Below, in pieces: positions 34,701-46,066 of a DNA stretch of 64,000 nucleotides. The translations under genes and the position numbers were made by a program. This DNA is from Brachionus plicatilis (taxonomy: Eukaryota; Rotifera; Eurotatoria; Ploima; Brachionidae). The notes under the pieces were generated by a model. The model was given only the letters and a program-made list of their open reading frames with translations, was not told where the DNA came from and made no database searches. The stretch lies in assembly GCA_010279815.1 (NCBI GenBank), contig QEOQ01000180.1:2350513-2414512 (forward strand). The letters run 5' to 3'. The first letter of the stretch is position 1, and each line of letters begins with the position of its first letter.

Positions 34701-37700
34701 TATGATGATAACCATTACAAGTATTTAATACTCATTCTTTTTTATTAAATTATTTTATATAATTGTATATTTTAGGCGGCAAATTATTGTGAGTGACAAA
34801 GTTGGTCTGTTTGCATTGATGGTTTTTCCTCTTAATGTTGATTCATGTTTTATTAACGAGTCTAACGAATATGAGTTTAATTCCATTAAATTTGTTGAAA
34901 AGCAAACTTTTAGCAACAAGTAATTTAACAAAAATACTTAATTTTGGGTCAAAAGATTAAGAGACCATTTTCAGTTTTAGAATTTAAATTTAGATCTCAA
35001 AAAATTATCTTAATGAAAAGAATCAAGTTCTTAGGACATCATATCAAAATCATTAAATATTTTGCAAAATTTAATCAACAGGCCTGTGCTTGTGTTGAAT
35101 GACCGATGTTATATTTCATTAATTTTAATTAGTAAAGTAAAAATTTATTGAATGAAAAACAGAAGTTAAATAGAGAGATTAAGATGAAAAGAATTTGTAA
35201 CAGATTTATTTTATATGTAAAATTCAACATAAATTTTTGGAAACATTCATGAATTTATTTTTTATTGAGTAAAATTAGTTTTTAAGTCAAATTTTGCCTT
35301 TCCAAGCGGATACAATGTTGGCCACATGAATTTACGACGACTGGAAAATAAAAAAATTAAATTGAGAAAGGATTTTAAGAAAAATAAAAATCTTAATTCA
35401 ATAACTCGACATTTGACTAATGGCTTAAAAGCAACTCAGGTATATAATCTTTATCTTACTCAGTTGTAAACTATTTTTTGATAGACATAATTTTCGTCGT
35501 TGATTTAGAATGGTGAATTATTTTATAATTTCTAAAAAAAAAATTTCAATCAGCTCTCAAAAATTCGGGTTAAAATAATGACACATATTTGACTTAACAA
35601 ATGAATGATTATTATTAAAATGTAAATAAAAAAGTATTACTGTAAACTCGGGTTTTATACTTCAGGGTAAAAACGAAAATTCAGTTTAAATGCAGCCATT
35701 AAACATGTGTTTCGTATTTTTTTCAAAAACAGTTTAAAAGACGGACCAAAATTGAATTTTCTTTTTTAATGTCTCATTAAATGTGCCAAAAATAATTTTT
35801 TTTTCAAAAAAAAAGTCTAAAATTTTTATTCAAAAAATTACCCCTCGGATTTTATGAGTACCTAAAATTTGAATTTTCGAATTTAAAAGCGTCTAAAACC
35901 TTATAATTTTTTTTACAAAATTTTTTTGGATTTTTTTAAAAAATTTCTTCAATATGAATTCAACTCCGACAACTAATAACCAAAATAAAGGTTCTAGGCG
36001 TCGGTTTTCAAATTATTTTAATACAAAAATTGTGCTATTTATTGCAAATAAAAAGAATTAATTGACACAAATCGAAATTCCTAAAAAGAGCAGGAGGAAA
36101 CCTGGGATTAAGAATAAGAAGACAGGCAGCTATGAGAAATGATTTTTTTTGGATTAAATCCACGCATTTAATCCAAAAATCAATTTTTCTAATAAAAAAA
36201 AAATTTTATATTTTAAAGAGAAAAAAGATTACTCTTTGCACATTTAATGAGAAATCAAAAAAGAAAATTCAATTTTGGTCCGTCCTTTAAAAAATTCGAA
36301 ATACATGGTAAATGACTGCATTTAAACTGAATTTTCATTGTTTAACTCCGCAGTTCTATCTTCGAGTTTACGGTTATTATATTTAAAATTTAAAAAATTA
36401 AATTTATTGTCTTTAAAAGTTTTTATAAAAATTAATTAAAAAATTTAAACCTATTGAAGTTTAATAAAAAGGGATATTTTAAAATTTTATAAATGAAAAT
36501 AAACTAGCTTATTACTTGACAGGAAATTTTATCAAGTAATTGCTTTGTTAAAAAATTATTTTTTCTCTATATTTAAAAAAATATTAGGGTTCTTGGAATT
36601 CGATTTCGGTTTCAATATTTTGTTAAAATATTCAAAAAATTGTCAATATAATTAAAATATTTAAAATTTAAATCAAATCACATGATTTTGATACTTTATT
36701 TAAATCGAATAAAACATAAATTCAAAAAAGTATAACCATAGATTTGTTCAGAATTTTGTGTAGTTTTGTTTAAAAAAAAACAACAACTTTTTAAAACAAA
36801 AATATGATAATCTTAAATTTTTTAAAGCTGGGAACTGTAAAAGAAATTGATACATCAAATGAAAAATAATTTGATTCAATTATTTTAGGGAAAACTCCGA
36901 TTTAAACGATCAAATAACTTTCTTATGCCAAAAAATGATCAAAAAACGTGAGAACAAGACAAAACAGAGTCCGGCATCAATTCAAAAATTCATTTATATC
37001 TTCGAATTTATCAGTGCAAATCGAAGCATTTTAACAGAATTAGGAATCTCAAAAGAGTTTATTCAAACAGACTCGTTCTTAAGCCTTAGAGTAATTTTAA
37101 AACGAACATTAAAACATTTTTTAAATTGTTAAATAAATTTAAAAGGATCTGAAATCATCAAATTTTGAATCAAATTGGTTCAATCTTTTTGATATAATTT
37201 TAATTAAAATGCATTTAGATGTACTCAAAAATGAATATTTGATATTTTTTGTTGAAAAATCAGAATTTCTATCGAATAATGGCTTTCGTTTTAAAAAATT
37301 TACAATGCAATCTTCTTTCCACATAAAAGATAAATCCATTCTATCAAAATTACAAGAAAATTACATTCTTTTTCAAAGTAATTTTGAGTGCCAAAGCTCA
37401 GTAATATGTCTGAAAAATGTAGGCTTAGATAAATCAATTATCGGTAAGTTTATTATCAAAATTTCTTTTTATAATATAAAATTTTTGTTTAATTAGAAAA
37501 TTCAGTTTTGTTTGGTTCTTTTTCTTCAGTAGAAGCTGCTGATCCTTCTCAATTCAATTCAATATTATTAAAGCATAATTATCCTTATGGAAAAGATCGA
37601 GATCTCACAAAAAAATTCTTCGACAACAAACTCTCTTTGTGGGAAAATGATTCTAATTTAAAACTCTATGATTTCGGTTTAGTCAAAGGAAATATTATAA

Positions 37701-38157
37701 GTGTTTATGAAAAAAATTGTTGTTTTGATTTTTATTGCCAAAGTTGTCATAATAATCAAATTAATTCTGAATTTTTACATCAATCTCAATTGGATTTTGA
37801 TCGAAGCATCAAGTGATTTTTTTTAATTTAAAACTATCACTATTTATAAACAATTTCAGGTCATGGATATGTAACGTGTGCGGAAATGTAAGTGAAACCC
37901 CATTGATAAAGATTCAAATACAGGTTATTTTAAACTGCGTGGGGATATCCCGAAAACTCAACTTGAAACTTCACGAATTAACAATAAAAAGTTTTCTAAA
38001 TTTTGATTGCCTAATGAAGAAATTTACTCAAGATAATGAAAATAGCTTCAACATTTCTACTCTAGTTGATAAACATGTCGGACCAACATCATGTTTTATT
38101 ACTAACATAAATGAATATGAAATATTTGCTGAAGAAATTCTACTTGACATTCTTTAA
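28701..38157 (+). CDS. SPIDR: DNA-repair scaffold protein SPIDR (candidate)
   Basis: Ten exons join in phase to about 1083 residues: 28701-28797, 30502-31555, 33776-33888, 33940-34174, 34226-34720, 34776-34919, 36889-37090, 37146-37443, 37497-37812 and 37860-38157. SPIDR links BLM helicase and RAD51 in homologous recombination. The N-terminal third is acidic, Ser/Lys-rich and disordered, with GSKRK near the start. Family-like marks are a helix before the first OB region (DRLQKLLLRQKSS), INIYPPWRKF followed by FGTNLIEIFP, and a C-terminal OB fold with a zinc ribbon (YCQSC and, after the last intron, WICNVCGNVSETPL). The ending ISTLVDKHVGPTSCFITNI resembles the vertebrate C-terminus. Assignment comes from remembered motif order and needs a profile search. 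Exon 1 was chosen because its donor phase and the acceptor at 30502 agree. Introns carry several transposons. Confidence 0.68.
29428..29669. mobile_element. hAT-type MITE, 242 bp, with perfect 8-bp duplication
   Basis: The ends TAGAGTTGTTTAAAAGTC and, inverted, CAGAGTTGTTTAAAAGTC are flanked on both sides by GATTTGAC (29420-29427 and 29670-29677). A perfect 8-bp duplication with (T/C)AGAG ends is diagnostic of hAT-type transposition. AAGTCC/GGACTT words recur near both ends. It lies in the first intron of the SPIDR-like gene. Its ends match those of 18369-19118 at 14 or 15 of 18 positions, so both belong to one family. Confidence 0.88.
32930..33260 (+). pseudogene. Decayed transposase C-terminus with Lys/Glu coil and zinc finger
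   Basis: One frame reads a highly charged Lys/Glu coil (EVEKRLKAEVESKKTKK, stop, then RQKEDKKKQNQENKRIEKEE) and later CYVCQIQKEEDK, WLACENCEC, stop, SCYDFF. The C-x2-C ... W-x2-C-x2-C arrangement after a charged coil is seen at the end of pogo-type transposases in several invertebrates. Several in-frame stops show it is dead. It lies in a 2.2 kb intron of the SPIDR-like gene, in a region (32440-33680) with GGTGA/GGTTAA-rich words like those inside the element at 493-1208. Confidence 0.5.
35639..36374. mobile_element. Transposon remnant with about 150-bp terminal inverted repeats
   Basis: The left end ACTGTAAACTCGGGTTTTAT and the inverse of the right end ACCGTAAACTCGAAGATAGA open an inverted repeat. 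It continues through AAAATTCAGTTTAAATGCAG and GACGGACCAAAATTGAATTT and further, about 150 bp at roughly 85 percent identity. TATT occurs directly outside both ends; the true duplication may be TA. A broken frame starting at 35954 encodes a basic peptide. It sits in the SPIDR-like intron 34920-36888. Confidence 0.72.
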
Positions 38158-38868
38158 GAAAATAAATTATTTAATTAAATTGTTAAATAAATCCCGTGAT
38201 TCTTAAATAAAGTTATAAATAATTTCCAAATTTTTATCATGTTTTTGATTTCGTCAAATTTTTTTGCAAAAAAAAAGAATTAAATTTTTATTAACTTACA
38301 TTTAAAAAATTTTAGGTCAATTTGACGTAAATTATTGAAAGTGGTAAAAGTAGACAACTCTTTGATTGTAAGGCTTTCTTAAATTCAATTATTCAGCTCC
38401 CCGGATTTTTTTTATCTTTCACCGCTTTAACTTTTTGGATACTTTTCAACAATTTGTAAATTTGTAACAAATAAATCATTTATTTGTTGAAATTAATGAT
38501 AAAATTTTAGTGATCATAATCAAAAACAGTTAGTTTAAAAAGTTTTAATTTTTCACAAATTTAATAATATAATAATAATTATAATGAGCTACAACAGGGT
38601 TTATTCGTAGAGTAAGACCCGACCGAAGGCTTCGCTATGGTATCTAAAACGAGTTTATTAATAAATTGTTTTAATTGTTTTTTTTATTTTGCTGTCAAAA
38701 AAATCGTCTAATTTCTTTTTAAAGCTTTTTTTTGATTTTGCTGATAGAACGTCTGGTGCCTTTGTCCTCTAATGTTATTTACTGGGCCTTCAAATGCAAT
38801 TCGTTAATTTTTCAGATTGTGCCAATCTACCATTTTAAACATTTGTTGATCTTGAAATATTCATTGAC
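38158..38868. other. Intergenic stretch after SPIDR-like gene
   Basis: AT-rich sequence with no gene seen. A local patch at 38595-38640 (TAAGACCCGACCGAAGGCTTC) is GC-rich compared with its surroundings and may belong to the repeat block that begins downstream, but it does not match a family I can name. Confidence 0.35.
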
Positions 38869-39769
38869 TAGCACGGTCGGTTGGCCGGCCAGCATAAACA
38901 GCCTATTCTAGCCATGAATTTAACGTCCACATTTTAGACCGTCCGTGAAATGGCCGGCCAACTGAAAGGTTAAACAGTCGAACGTGTGCAGACGGGCCAC
39001 AAAACGATTCAAAAAAAAATTTAAAGGCAGTAAAAGTTACAATTATTATTTTTTTTCTTATATTTTTAATTAGGTAATTTCTTAATAATAATTGTTTCAG
39101 TATTTTTCGAATGTTGTTAAATTATATGTATCTAAGACATTTAATAAATATATTTTTTTTATATGATCAAAGTTTGAAATTATTTAAATTAATAGAAAAC
39201 ATTGAATAAATTTTTAATTCGGAATTTTTAAAAGTTGATTTATAAAACAGATTTTAATATAATAAAAAATTAAATTTTTAATGTTTATTTCTTATATTTT
39301 CTTTCAACAAATTTTTATTTATTAATTTTTGTTGAAAATTTAATGTTTGAAATATAAAATTAAAATAAAAATATCAAATTTGATTTTATTTCAAAAAATT
39401 TGTTTCGATTAATTTTAATTTTATATTTTAAACATAAAATTAAAAAAAATAATTAATTTACTAAAATTTGTTGAAAGAAAATGTATGATGATAAAAACAT
39501 TAAAAATTTTATATTTTATTACATAAAAATCTTTTTTATAAATGAACTTTCTAAAATTTTGAATCCTAAATATCAAAAAAAATGATTATTAAAAAATTAC
39601 CCAATTTAAAATATCAGATTAATAATAAATGTTACTTTTACTGATTTTACTGCCGTAAAATTTTTTTTGTTTTGTGGCCTGTCTGCACTTGGTTGGCGGT
39701 ATAAGGCCACGGTCTCGGCCTTTTTTTTTCTTGCCGGCCGCGCGGCCTCTAGACCGGCCCCCAACACTA
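38869..39769. repeat. Large inverted repeat with GC-rich ends
   Basis: The outer ends are rich in GGCCGG words (TTGGCCGGCCAGC on the left, GCCGGCCGCGCGGCC on the right), extraordinary in this AT-rich locus. Inside them GTGCAGACGGGCCACAAAAC (38985-39004) is repeated inverted at 39669-39688 with two differences. The inversion continues through GGCAGTAAAAGT. The centre (39050-39600) is AT-rich with its own inverted words. The ends read TAGCACGG and TAGTGTTGG, which suggests a transposon, but I find no convincing target duplication and no ORF. Confidence 0.6.
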
Positions 39770-39850
39770 ATGTAGATATTGCTTCGCAATTTAATCATTT
39801 CGATGGCGAATTATTAACTCAACTAATTAAAGTATAAAAAACCTCACTAG

Positions 39851-40201
39851 GCGCCAATAAGCTTGGCATTGGTCAAAGATTTTCATCTCAATCTAATTCC
39901 TTTTTTGGACACACTCTTCTTTTTGATGAATGACAAAGAAAATGAGACGATTTTGCAAAAGAATGATTTTCAGAGGTCCATGAAAAATATCCTAATAATT
40001 GGTAATACCTTGTTTCGAATTTTTTTTCTCATAGATTTTAAATTTAAAGATGAGAGAATTTTAAATATTATCAAAAAGGTCATAATCTACCAGTATCTGG
40101 ACAAAAATTTGATAAGATACTGCGAGGGAATTGTTTGGATGATTGAAAAAGCTAAAGTTATTGTAAAGTTGATCAGTCTGGGCAAATTTATTTGCTATTA
40201 A
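39851..40201 (+). CDS. Unidentified ORF, possible gene fragment
   Basis: An open frame of 116 codons follows an AG at 39849-39850 and ends with TAA. Its protein is amphipathic and helical (HLNLIPFLDTLFFLMNDKEN; later YQYLDKNLIRYCEGIVWMIE and KAKVIVKLISLGKF). Composition looks more like coding than neighbouring chance ORFs, but there is no ATG at the start and I recognise no family. It directly follows the GC-rich inverted repeat. It could be an exon of an unrecognised gene, a decayed copy, or chance. Confidence 0.3.
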   Translation, partial: APISLALVKDFHLNLIPFLDTLFFLMNDKENETILQKNDFQRSMKNILIIGNTLFRIFFLIDFKFKDERILNIIKKVIIYQYLDKNLIRYCEGIVWMIEKAKVIVKLISLGKFICY

Positions 40202-40721
40202 ATTTATTTATTTGAAATTTGTTTGCTATGTTTTTGACAGCTTCAAAGTTGTGTTCTGATTACATTTTGAAATCAAAATAATTTTTAATCTGGTTTAAAC
40301 ATTTCGATGATTTTTCAATGGAAGAATCGCTGATTGCCATCAAAACTATTGACATTGTTAGGTATGTGCTTAATTTTATTTGTTAAATAGGCAGTTTAAA
40401 ATTTTTCACAGCAAATTAATTCCAGGTAAGGTGCTAGATTTAATAAAATTTAAATGTATGCATCAAGTTTATTTAAATTATTTATTTATTTCATTTTGCG
40501 CCAATTCTGGCGATGTATAAAAATTAAAAATGTAAAAAGTAAAATTTAAGACAGCAAATAAATGATACAATTTTGTAAATAAAAATGAAAAGTTAAATTA
40601 GTTTCAATTAAAAGAATAATTTATAGATTGTACATACAAGTTTTAATTTTTGCATAATAAACATAAAAGTATAAAATATTTTAATCTTATAATCAATTAT
40701 TCATTTTTCTTTTTTTTTTTT

Positions 40722-40892
40722 TTAGAATGCCTTTATAAGTAGGTTGAGAAGTGTTTTCCCATTTTGATCGTTGTTGTTCATCATTGCAAAGCATGTTTTT
40801 ATTGATTCACTTATACCATTCTTGGACATTATTTTTTTTTCACCATCTATTTCTCTAATTTTTTCATTTATTTTTCCAATATCTAACTTATC
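40722..40892 (-). CDS. Possible terminal exon of an unknown gene or retrocopy fragment
   Basis: On the minus strand, after an AG, the frame reads KLDIGKINEKIREIDGEKK then SKNGISESIKTCFAMMNNND and NGKTLLNLLIKAF, ending in TAA. The composition looks coding. The stop runs straight into about 17 A residues on that strand, which could be a remnant poly(A) tail of a retrocopy or just the local A-run. No upstream exon was found and no family recognised. Confidence 0.3.
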   Translation of the reverse strand, partial: DKLDIGKINEKIREIDGEKKIMSKNGISESIKTCFAMMNNNDQNGKTLLNLLIKAF

Positions 40893-41913
40893 CTGGGTTT
40901 TTAAATATGAAATTGTTTTTGATATTCAAATCTTTAGAATAATTTAATTGTGTTTAAGTTAAAAATAAAAGTAAATGGAAATTACATTGAAAGCTTTTTT
41001 TTAATTATAATTTAAAATCAAATAATTGCATCGTAAATAAGAGTCAGTTAATTATAATTTTAAACAATCACATTATAAAATTGTTTCTTTCAATTTTTTT
41101 ATAACAAAATGCAATTTATTTTAATAGCGTGGCTGCTACAAAAAAAACTAAAGAAACACTAATTTTAAATTTAAAAGCAGAGTATTTTCACGGAATGCTA
41201 AAAAGCTACCTGCTTCCTTTCATTTACCTTTTAAATTTGAGTATTTATTTAATTCAATTTTATTTAAACTAGAAAAAAATATTTTGCTTTAATATTGAAC
41301 GGAATAGTAAAGATAATTAAATGGGAATGCTTTTTTTGAGAATGTGTCTCTATTCCGTTTCTATTTCAAGAATGGAACGTTCCATTTTAGCAAGAATCAC
41401 TGTTTAACCAAATGTTATGCATAATGTGCATTCTTGCAATTTTTATTGAAAACAAAAATAAAGTTCAGCATTGAATTCTGAACATAACTTTTAATCTTGA
41501 TCTTCAGATCTTCATTCTTGTATATTTATCTTTAATTTATTTGGAATTTAGTTCCTATTGAGATGTATTCCTTTCAAATTAAAAATAAAAAAAATATAAT
41601 ATTTAAGCGTTTTGCAACGATTTTAAATTTAATCGTCAGACTTTTAAAATTTGACAAAAAATGTGTATTACAGCTTATTTAAATTTGCATTGAAAATCTC
41701 AACTTCGAAGAAACAAATCAAATTCCTTTGATCACATTTTAAATAAATCAAAATAATTAAAAATCTTTGAATCATTTTTTTTCATTAATATTTTAAAATT
41801 TTTTAGGAATAAAAGTACAAGTCTTTAATTTATTAAAAAATATATATAAATATAATAAAGTTTTGTAGATGTTAATTTAAAAATAATTAAATTTGACTAT
41901 CGATTCAAAAAAA
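40893..41913. other. Intergenic AT-rich stretch, no gene seen
   Basis: Between the putative exon at 40722-40892 and the stop codon of acid ceramidase I see no conserved ORF, RNA gene or clear repeat ends. The last part holds the 3' UTR of the ceramidase gene on the minus strand. Confidence 0.4.
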
Positions 41914-43718
41914 TTAGAATGGATCGCACGGTGTCGGACAATATTGAATGTATGTTTCTAATCTTCCAGTTTTAGGTTCAATCAAAGCTGAATAAACAGT
42001 AAGCTTTAATAAATTTAAAGATTAAAACAATATTTTTCAATTTCTGCCCAGAAATACCTTGTTTAGAACAGGTTTGGATGAAAGGACATTGAATAAGCCC
42101 TCAAATGACATTTTCTAAAATATTATTTGAAAAAAATATTTTTTAATAATAGAAAAAAAAACAGATTGTTGAAGTTTATGATCAAATTTTAAACTTCATA
42201 AAAGAGAATAGTGAAAATATTATTAACCTAAAATAAGGTTCATAGAATATGAAAATATTTTTGTCTCATAAATTTTTGTAAAATAGAAAAATATCTAAAT
42301 TCATTTCTAGCTTATTATTTCTAATCATGATGATCAGCGATCGATCACAAACTTCAAAGTATCAAAAAAACCTCTTTTCCAAGTTTATTCATGCATCGAT
42401 TACACGGAGTAATTCTGTCGTCAATTATTAAAGGATTTTTCCAGTGATCATAATTGGTTTCGGCAATGAACCAAGTATTATTTGAACCCAATAACCACAC
42501 ATCAACAGCTTTAGCTCTATCTCGAGTAACTACAGCACCCTTTTTACCATTATTTTATTTAGAAAAAAAAATTAAAGCCCTTTTTTAAAGCAAACCTGTT
42601 GTTTTTCGGGACCTGCGATAATATAATAAACTGGTGCAATTAATGGAGTATTGGCTAAAGTCTTGACAACTTGATTAAAATCCATATCGTCATTTTCAAA
42701 ACAATCCCTGGCTACTAATGTTGTCCAAGCTTGTTTTCGGTTAATGTTCAAAAACCATTCAAAAAGACCAATATAGCCTCCATTCGCATTAAATCGTTCA
42801 TTAACGCTTACACTAAACGCGTTCTGAATTCAAAATAGGTTTTAATTAAATTTGCTCTAATTAGACTGGAATATTAACAAACCGGTTTAACTCCTGTTAT
42901 AAGACCAACAAATCCAAAAAATGTAACTGTTTTATATTTTAGCTCACCTCCTTTCGTGTAATTAATATTCATTATTAATGGACGCAACAATTCACTGATA
43001 ATCCAAGTCTAGATTTTAATAGATAAATAAAATTTAAAATTAAAAAATTTCTTTAACTTACATCATTTTTTAGATCCCAACCAAGAAATAGACCAAAATC
43101 TAAATTTCTAGCATGGTACATTTTTCCATTGCTATCTTCACCAACTATGGAGGTGCATAAAGTGAAAACTTCATAAAAAATATTGTAAAGAACAAGTTCT
43201 CCGAGCTCAATATTGGTAACATTAGCTATTCCTTTTATTTCTTCACCATATGGTTCGGGCAAAGAATCAGCAACTAATCCCTAAACAGCCAACTCAAAAA
43301 AAATTCATCTTTTTTTTTATCAGAACACTTACTAATTTATTATCTATCAAGTCAATTAATTTTTGTAATTTTGGACTGAACTCAAGAACAAATTTCTTAA
43401 TGTAAGTCACTATTGCACTAAGCTAGTTTAAATAAAAATAAATTGGATTAATTCTTCATAAAAATGTTTAACCAACTTTACCGGTTTTTGGTATTTGCGG
43501 CTGAGCTCTTGCCATCTTTGGCTCGGTGGTAAATCTAAATTTACCACGTAGGTTGGTACAAACGATGTTGAAGGGTCGGGTGGATATTTTCCATTTTCAC
43601 AAACTTGTTCAGGCTTTAAATTAAATTTAAGGATACTTTTTAAAAATAAAATTTTACTGACCTCAGTTCGGACGAGTAGAGTCACGCTGAGAAATAATAA
43701 ACAAATGAGCAGTTTCAT
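41914..43718 (-). CDS. ASAH1: Acid ceramidase / N-acylethanolamine acid amidase family
   Basis: This lysosomal or secreted hydrolase cleaves ceramide to sphingosine and fatty acid. Nine exons in phase (43662-43718, 43482-43613, 43333-43422, 43062-43280, 42883-43008, 42596-42823, 42372-42539, 42058-42114, 41914-42003) give 388 residues, against 395 in human ASAH1. Exon 1 is a signal peptide (MKLLICLLFLSVTLLV). Landmarks are YVVNLDLPPSQRWQELSRK, GIANVTNIELGELVLYNIFY, and the autoproteolysis and catalytic Cys of TLCTSIVGED followed by HARNLDFGLFLGWDL. NERFNANGGYIGLFEW, VTRDRAKAVDVW, AETNYDHWKNPLIIDDR and the C-terminal YCPTPCDPF follow. Sequence is closer to ASAH1 than NAAA by my reading. All introns are 45 to 230 bp. 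The precursor is expected to be cut before the Cys into alpha and beta chains. Confidence 0.93.
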
Positions 43719-44864
43719 TTCTTAAAAAATATTAAGAACTAAAAATAATTTTTTTAAAATATTTTATAATAATCATAAAAAAAATTCTAATTTGGTCTTA
43801 TACTCCCTGTTCATGTGATTCATGTGATTTTTTTTGAACATTTGATAAAATAAATTTGATATGAAAATTTTACTTATTGATAGTAATGTTTTAAATTTAA
43901 GTTTTCTAAGATTTATCACTTTAGAGATTATTTTACTAGATTTTTCTTAAAATAGACCATATTTTTATCAGGGCAAATATTTTCTTGGTAAATCATTTTT
44001 TTTATTTACTTTCTAAATAGAATTGATTTAAAGAATAGCAATTCAAAATGGATACTTATTTTTTTAAAAATTCCATCTAACGGAATTCAGAGTTAAAAAA
44101 AAATGACTAGTTAAATAGATTCAAATAATGGCAATTTAATTGTTCTATTAAAAATAGAGTTTTAATAAAAGATACACAAAGTATTTGAGCTGTAAAAATT
44201 TATGTCTTATTTTCGTAATTTTAAAACAATTTTTAAAATAAATTCAAATCATTTTTAATTTTGGGCATTTAAAAAAATATTTTTAAATTAAAAAATGAAT
44301 TAATTAAGTCTATTTTTTTTAATTATAAAAAAAAATTTAAAAAAAATATATTTTTTTTAATTTTTATTTTTTAGTTATTTTTTATTTTTTATTCAATTAA
44401 TTAAAACAGTTTTTTTTTTACATCTTAAATGTCTGAAGAGTTTTCAAACATGTTTTCAAATTTTTCTTTTAAATCCTTAAAAATTGAATTTAATGATTTA
44501 ATAATTTATTTTATGTTTTCTTTATTTTTCTTTTTTATTTAAATGCTTTTTGTTTAAATAAAATTTTTTTGAAAAAAATGTAACTTTTTTATTAATTTTC
44601 AAAATTAAAACAGTTTTTTAATTAAAAACACCTTTTTCGACGCCTAAAATTCAAGCTTTTTTATTTTCATAACTCGGAAGCCAAGAGTAAAACTTATTGT
44701 TCAATATTTGCTAAAAATCCTTGAAAATGCATCAAATGTAAATTCTAAAACGTTTAAATTACATAAATCAGACTATTGTCTAGCTTTTTTTAAAAGCATT
44801 TCGATTCGTATAAATAGATGCTGAAAAAATTATTTAGCTGTATGAACAAAATTTTTTGCTTAAA
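43719..44864. other. Divergent intergenic region, ceramidase and carbonic anhydrase
   Basis: 1.15 kb of AT-rich sequence between two divergent start codons. Long A and T runs (about 44270-44420) dominate. TATAAATA at 44809-44816 lies about 50 bp before the carbonic anhydrase start codon and may be its TATA box. No gene seen. Confidence 0.4.
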
Positions 44865-46066
44865 ATGGCATACAGACTTATATTGGCTTTCTTATTACTA
44901 GAATGTAATCATAATTCCTATTTTATATCTAAAAAAATTAACACATATTTAATAGTAACGATTTCCAGTGAATGGAACTATCAGGGACAAAGTATGGATT
45001 ATTGGATAGAGAAGTATCCTAGTTGTGCAGGAGTATTGCAATCACCTATTAATTTACAGGAAGCAAAAGCAATCTACAATTCTAAGCTTAATCCCATTAA
45101 ATTTCACAATTACGACTGGCTCGTTACGTGGAATGTATCCTATAATGGATATACAAGTAGAATTATAATTAAGAGAATAAATAAGAACTTAATTTTTCTA
45201 ATAAAAGTTACTGCAAATCAATTGTTTAACAAAACTTTGACTCCTTACATTACAGGTAGTGATTTTAAGTCAGAAAATAAATACTACCTCAAAGAGTTTC
45301 ACTTCCATTGGGGATTTAATATTTATCAAGGCAGTGAGCATCACTTGGATAGTAATAAATTCCCTCTTGAGGTAAAAATAAAAGTCTTATCTTACAGCTT
45401 TAATTTTGTTTCCTTAAGATTCATTTAGTTCATGTCTCAGATTTAAATGAAATAGCCGTAATTGGATTTTTATTTCAAGTATGAATTCAATCAAAATTGA
45501 TTTAAAAAAAAATTATTTTCATTTACTTAAATAAAGATTGACAATAAAGATAATGATAACATTGAAACTTTGGTGACCCAAGTTGGCAAGGATCAGACTA
45601 TGTCAAGTATGTTTGCTGATTTTTATTTTGAAAAAAAGTTAAGAGAAAAAAATTTTAGATTTTAGTCTGATTAACTTTTCACTAAATTCTTTCATTCCGG
45701 ATGAAAATTTAAGAGAAAAACATGGATATTTTAGATATCTAGGTAGTTTAACTACTCCACCATGCACTGAAGGAATAATATGGACTATTTATAGAGCAAA
45801 AATAAATATATCAGAAGCTCAGGTAAGAAAAATTAATAATTTATTAATATTATTTTGTTTAATTTTATGCCAAGATGGAGCAGTTTTATAAAAATGAAAT
45901 TGATTTTAACAATCGGGAAATTCAAGAACTAAATGATCGTAAATTATTTACAAGTATTCAGACTAAAGTTTCAGTAACAGAAAATAACGAATCTCAAAAT
46001 TATTTCCTCATTGTGATACGATTTTTGTATAATCTCCTAATTCAATTATTAGCTTTGATAATATAA
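44865..46066 (+). CDS. Alpha-carbonic anhydrase, secreted or membrane-anchored
   Basis: The enzyme interconverts CO2 and bicarbonate. Seven exons in phase (44865-44904, 44956-45156, 45208-45371, 45419-45478, 45537-45606, 45659-45822, 45875-46066) give 296 residues. The N-terminus (MAYRLILAFLLLE) is a signal peptide; SSEWNYQGQSMDYW and GVLQSPINL start the domain. Zinc ligands are the two His of EFHFHWG and the His of EIHLVHV; the gatekeeper Thr is in GSLTTPPCTEG. Cys in SCAGVLQSP and TPPCTE are placed for the disulfide found in extracellular isoforms. The C-terminus ends in a hydrophobic run (FLIVIRFLYNLLIQLLALII), so a GPI or membrane anchor is likely. At the proton-shuttle site (NGHxF in CA2) the sequence is NGYT, a Tyr as in CA5. 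Introns 1 and 2 are both 51 bp and stop-free, so skipping them would keep frame. Confidence 0.92.
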
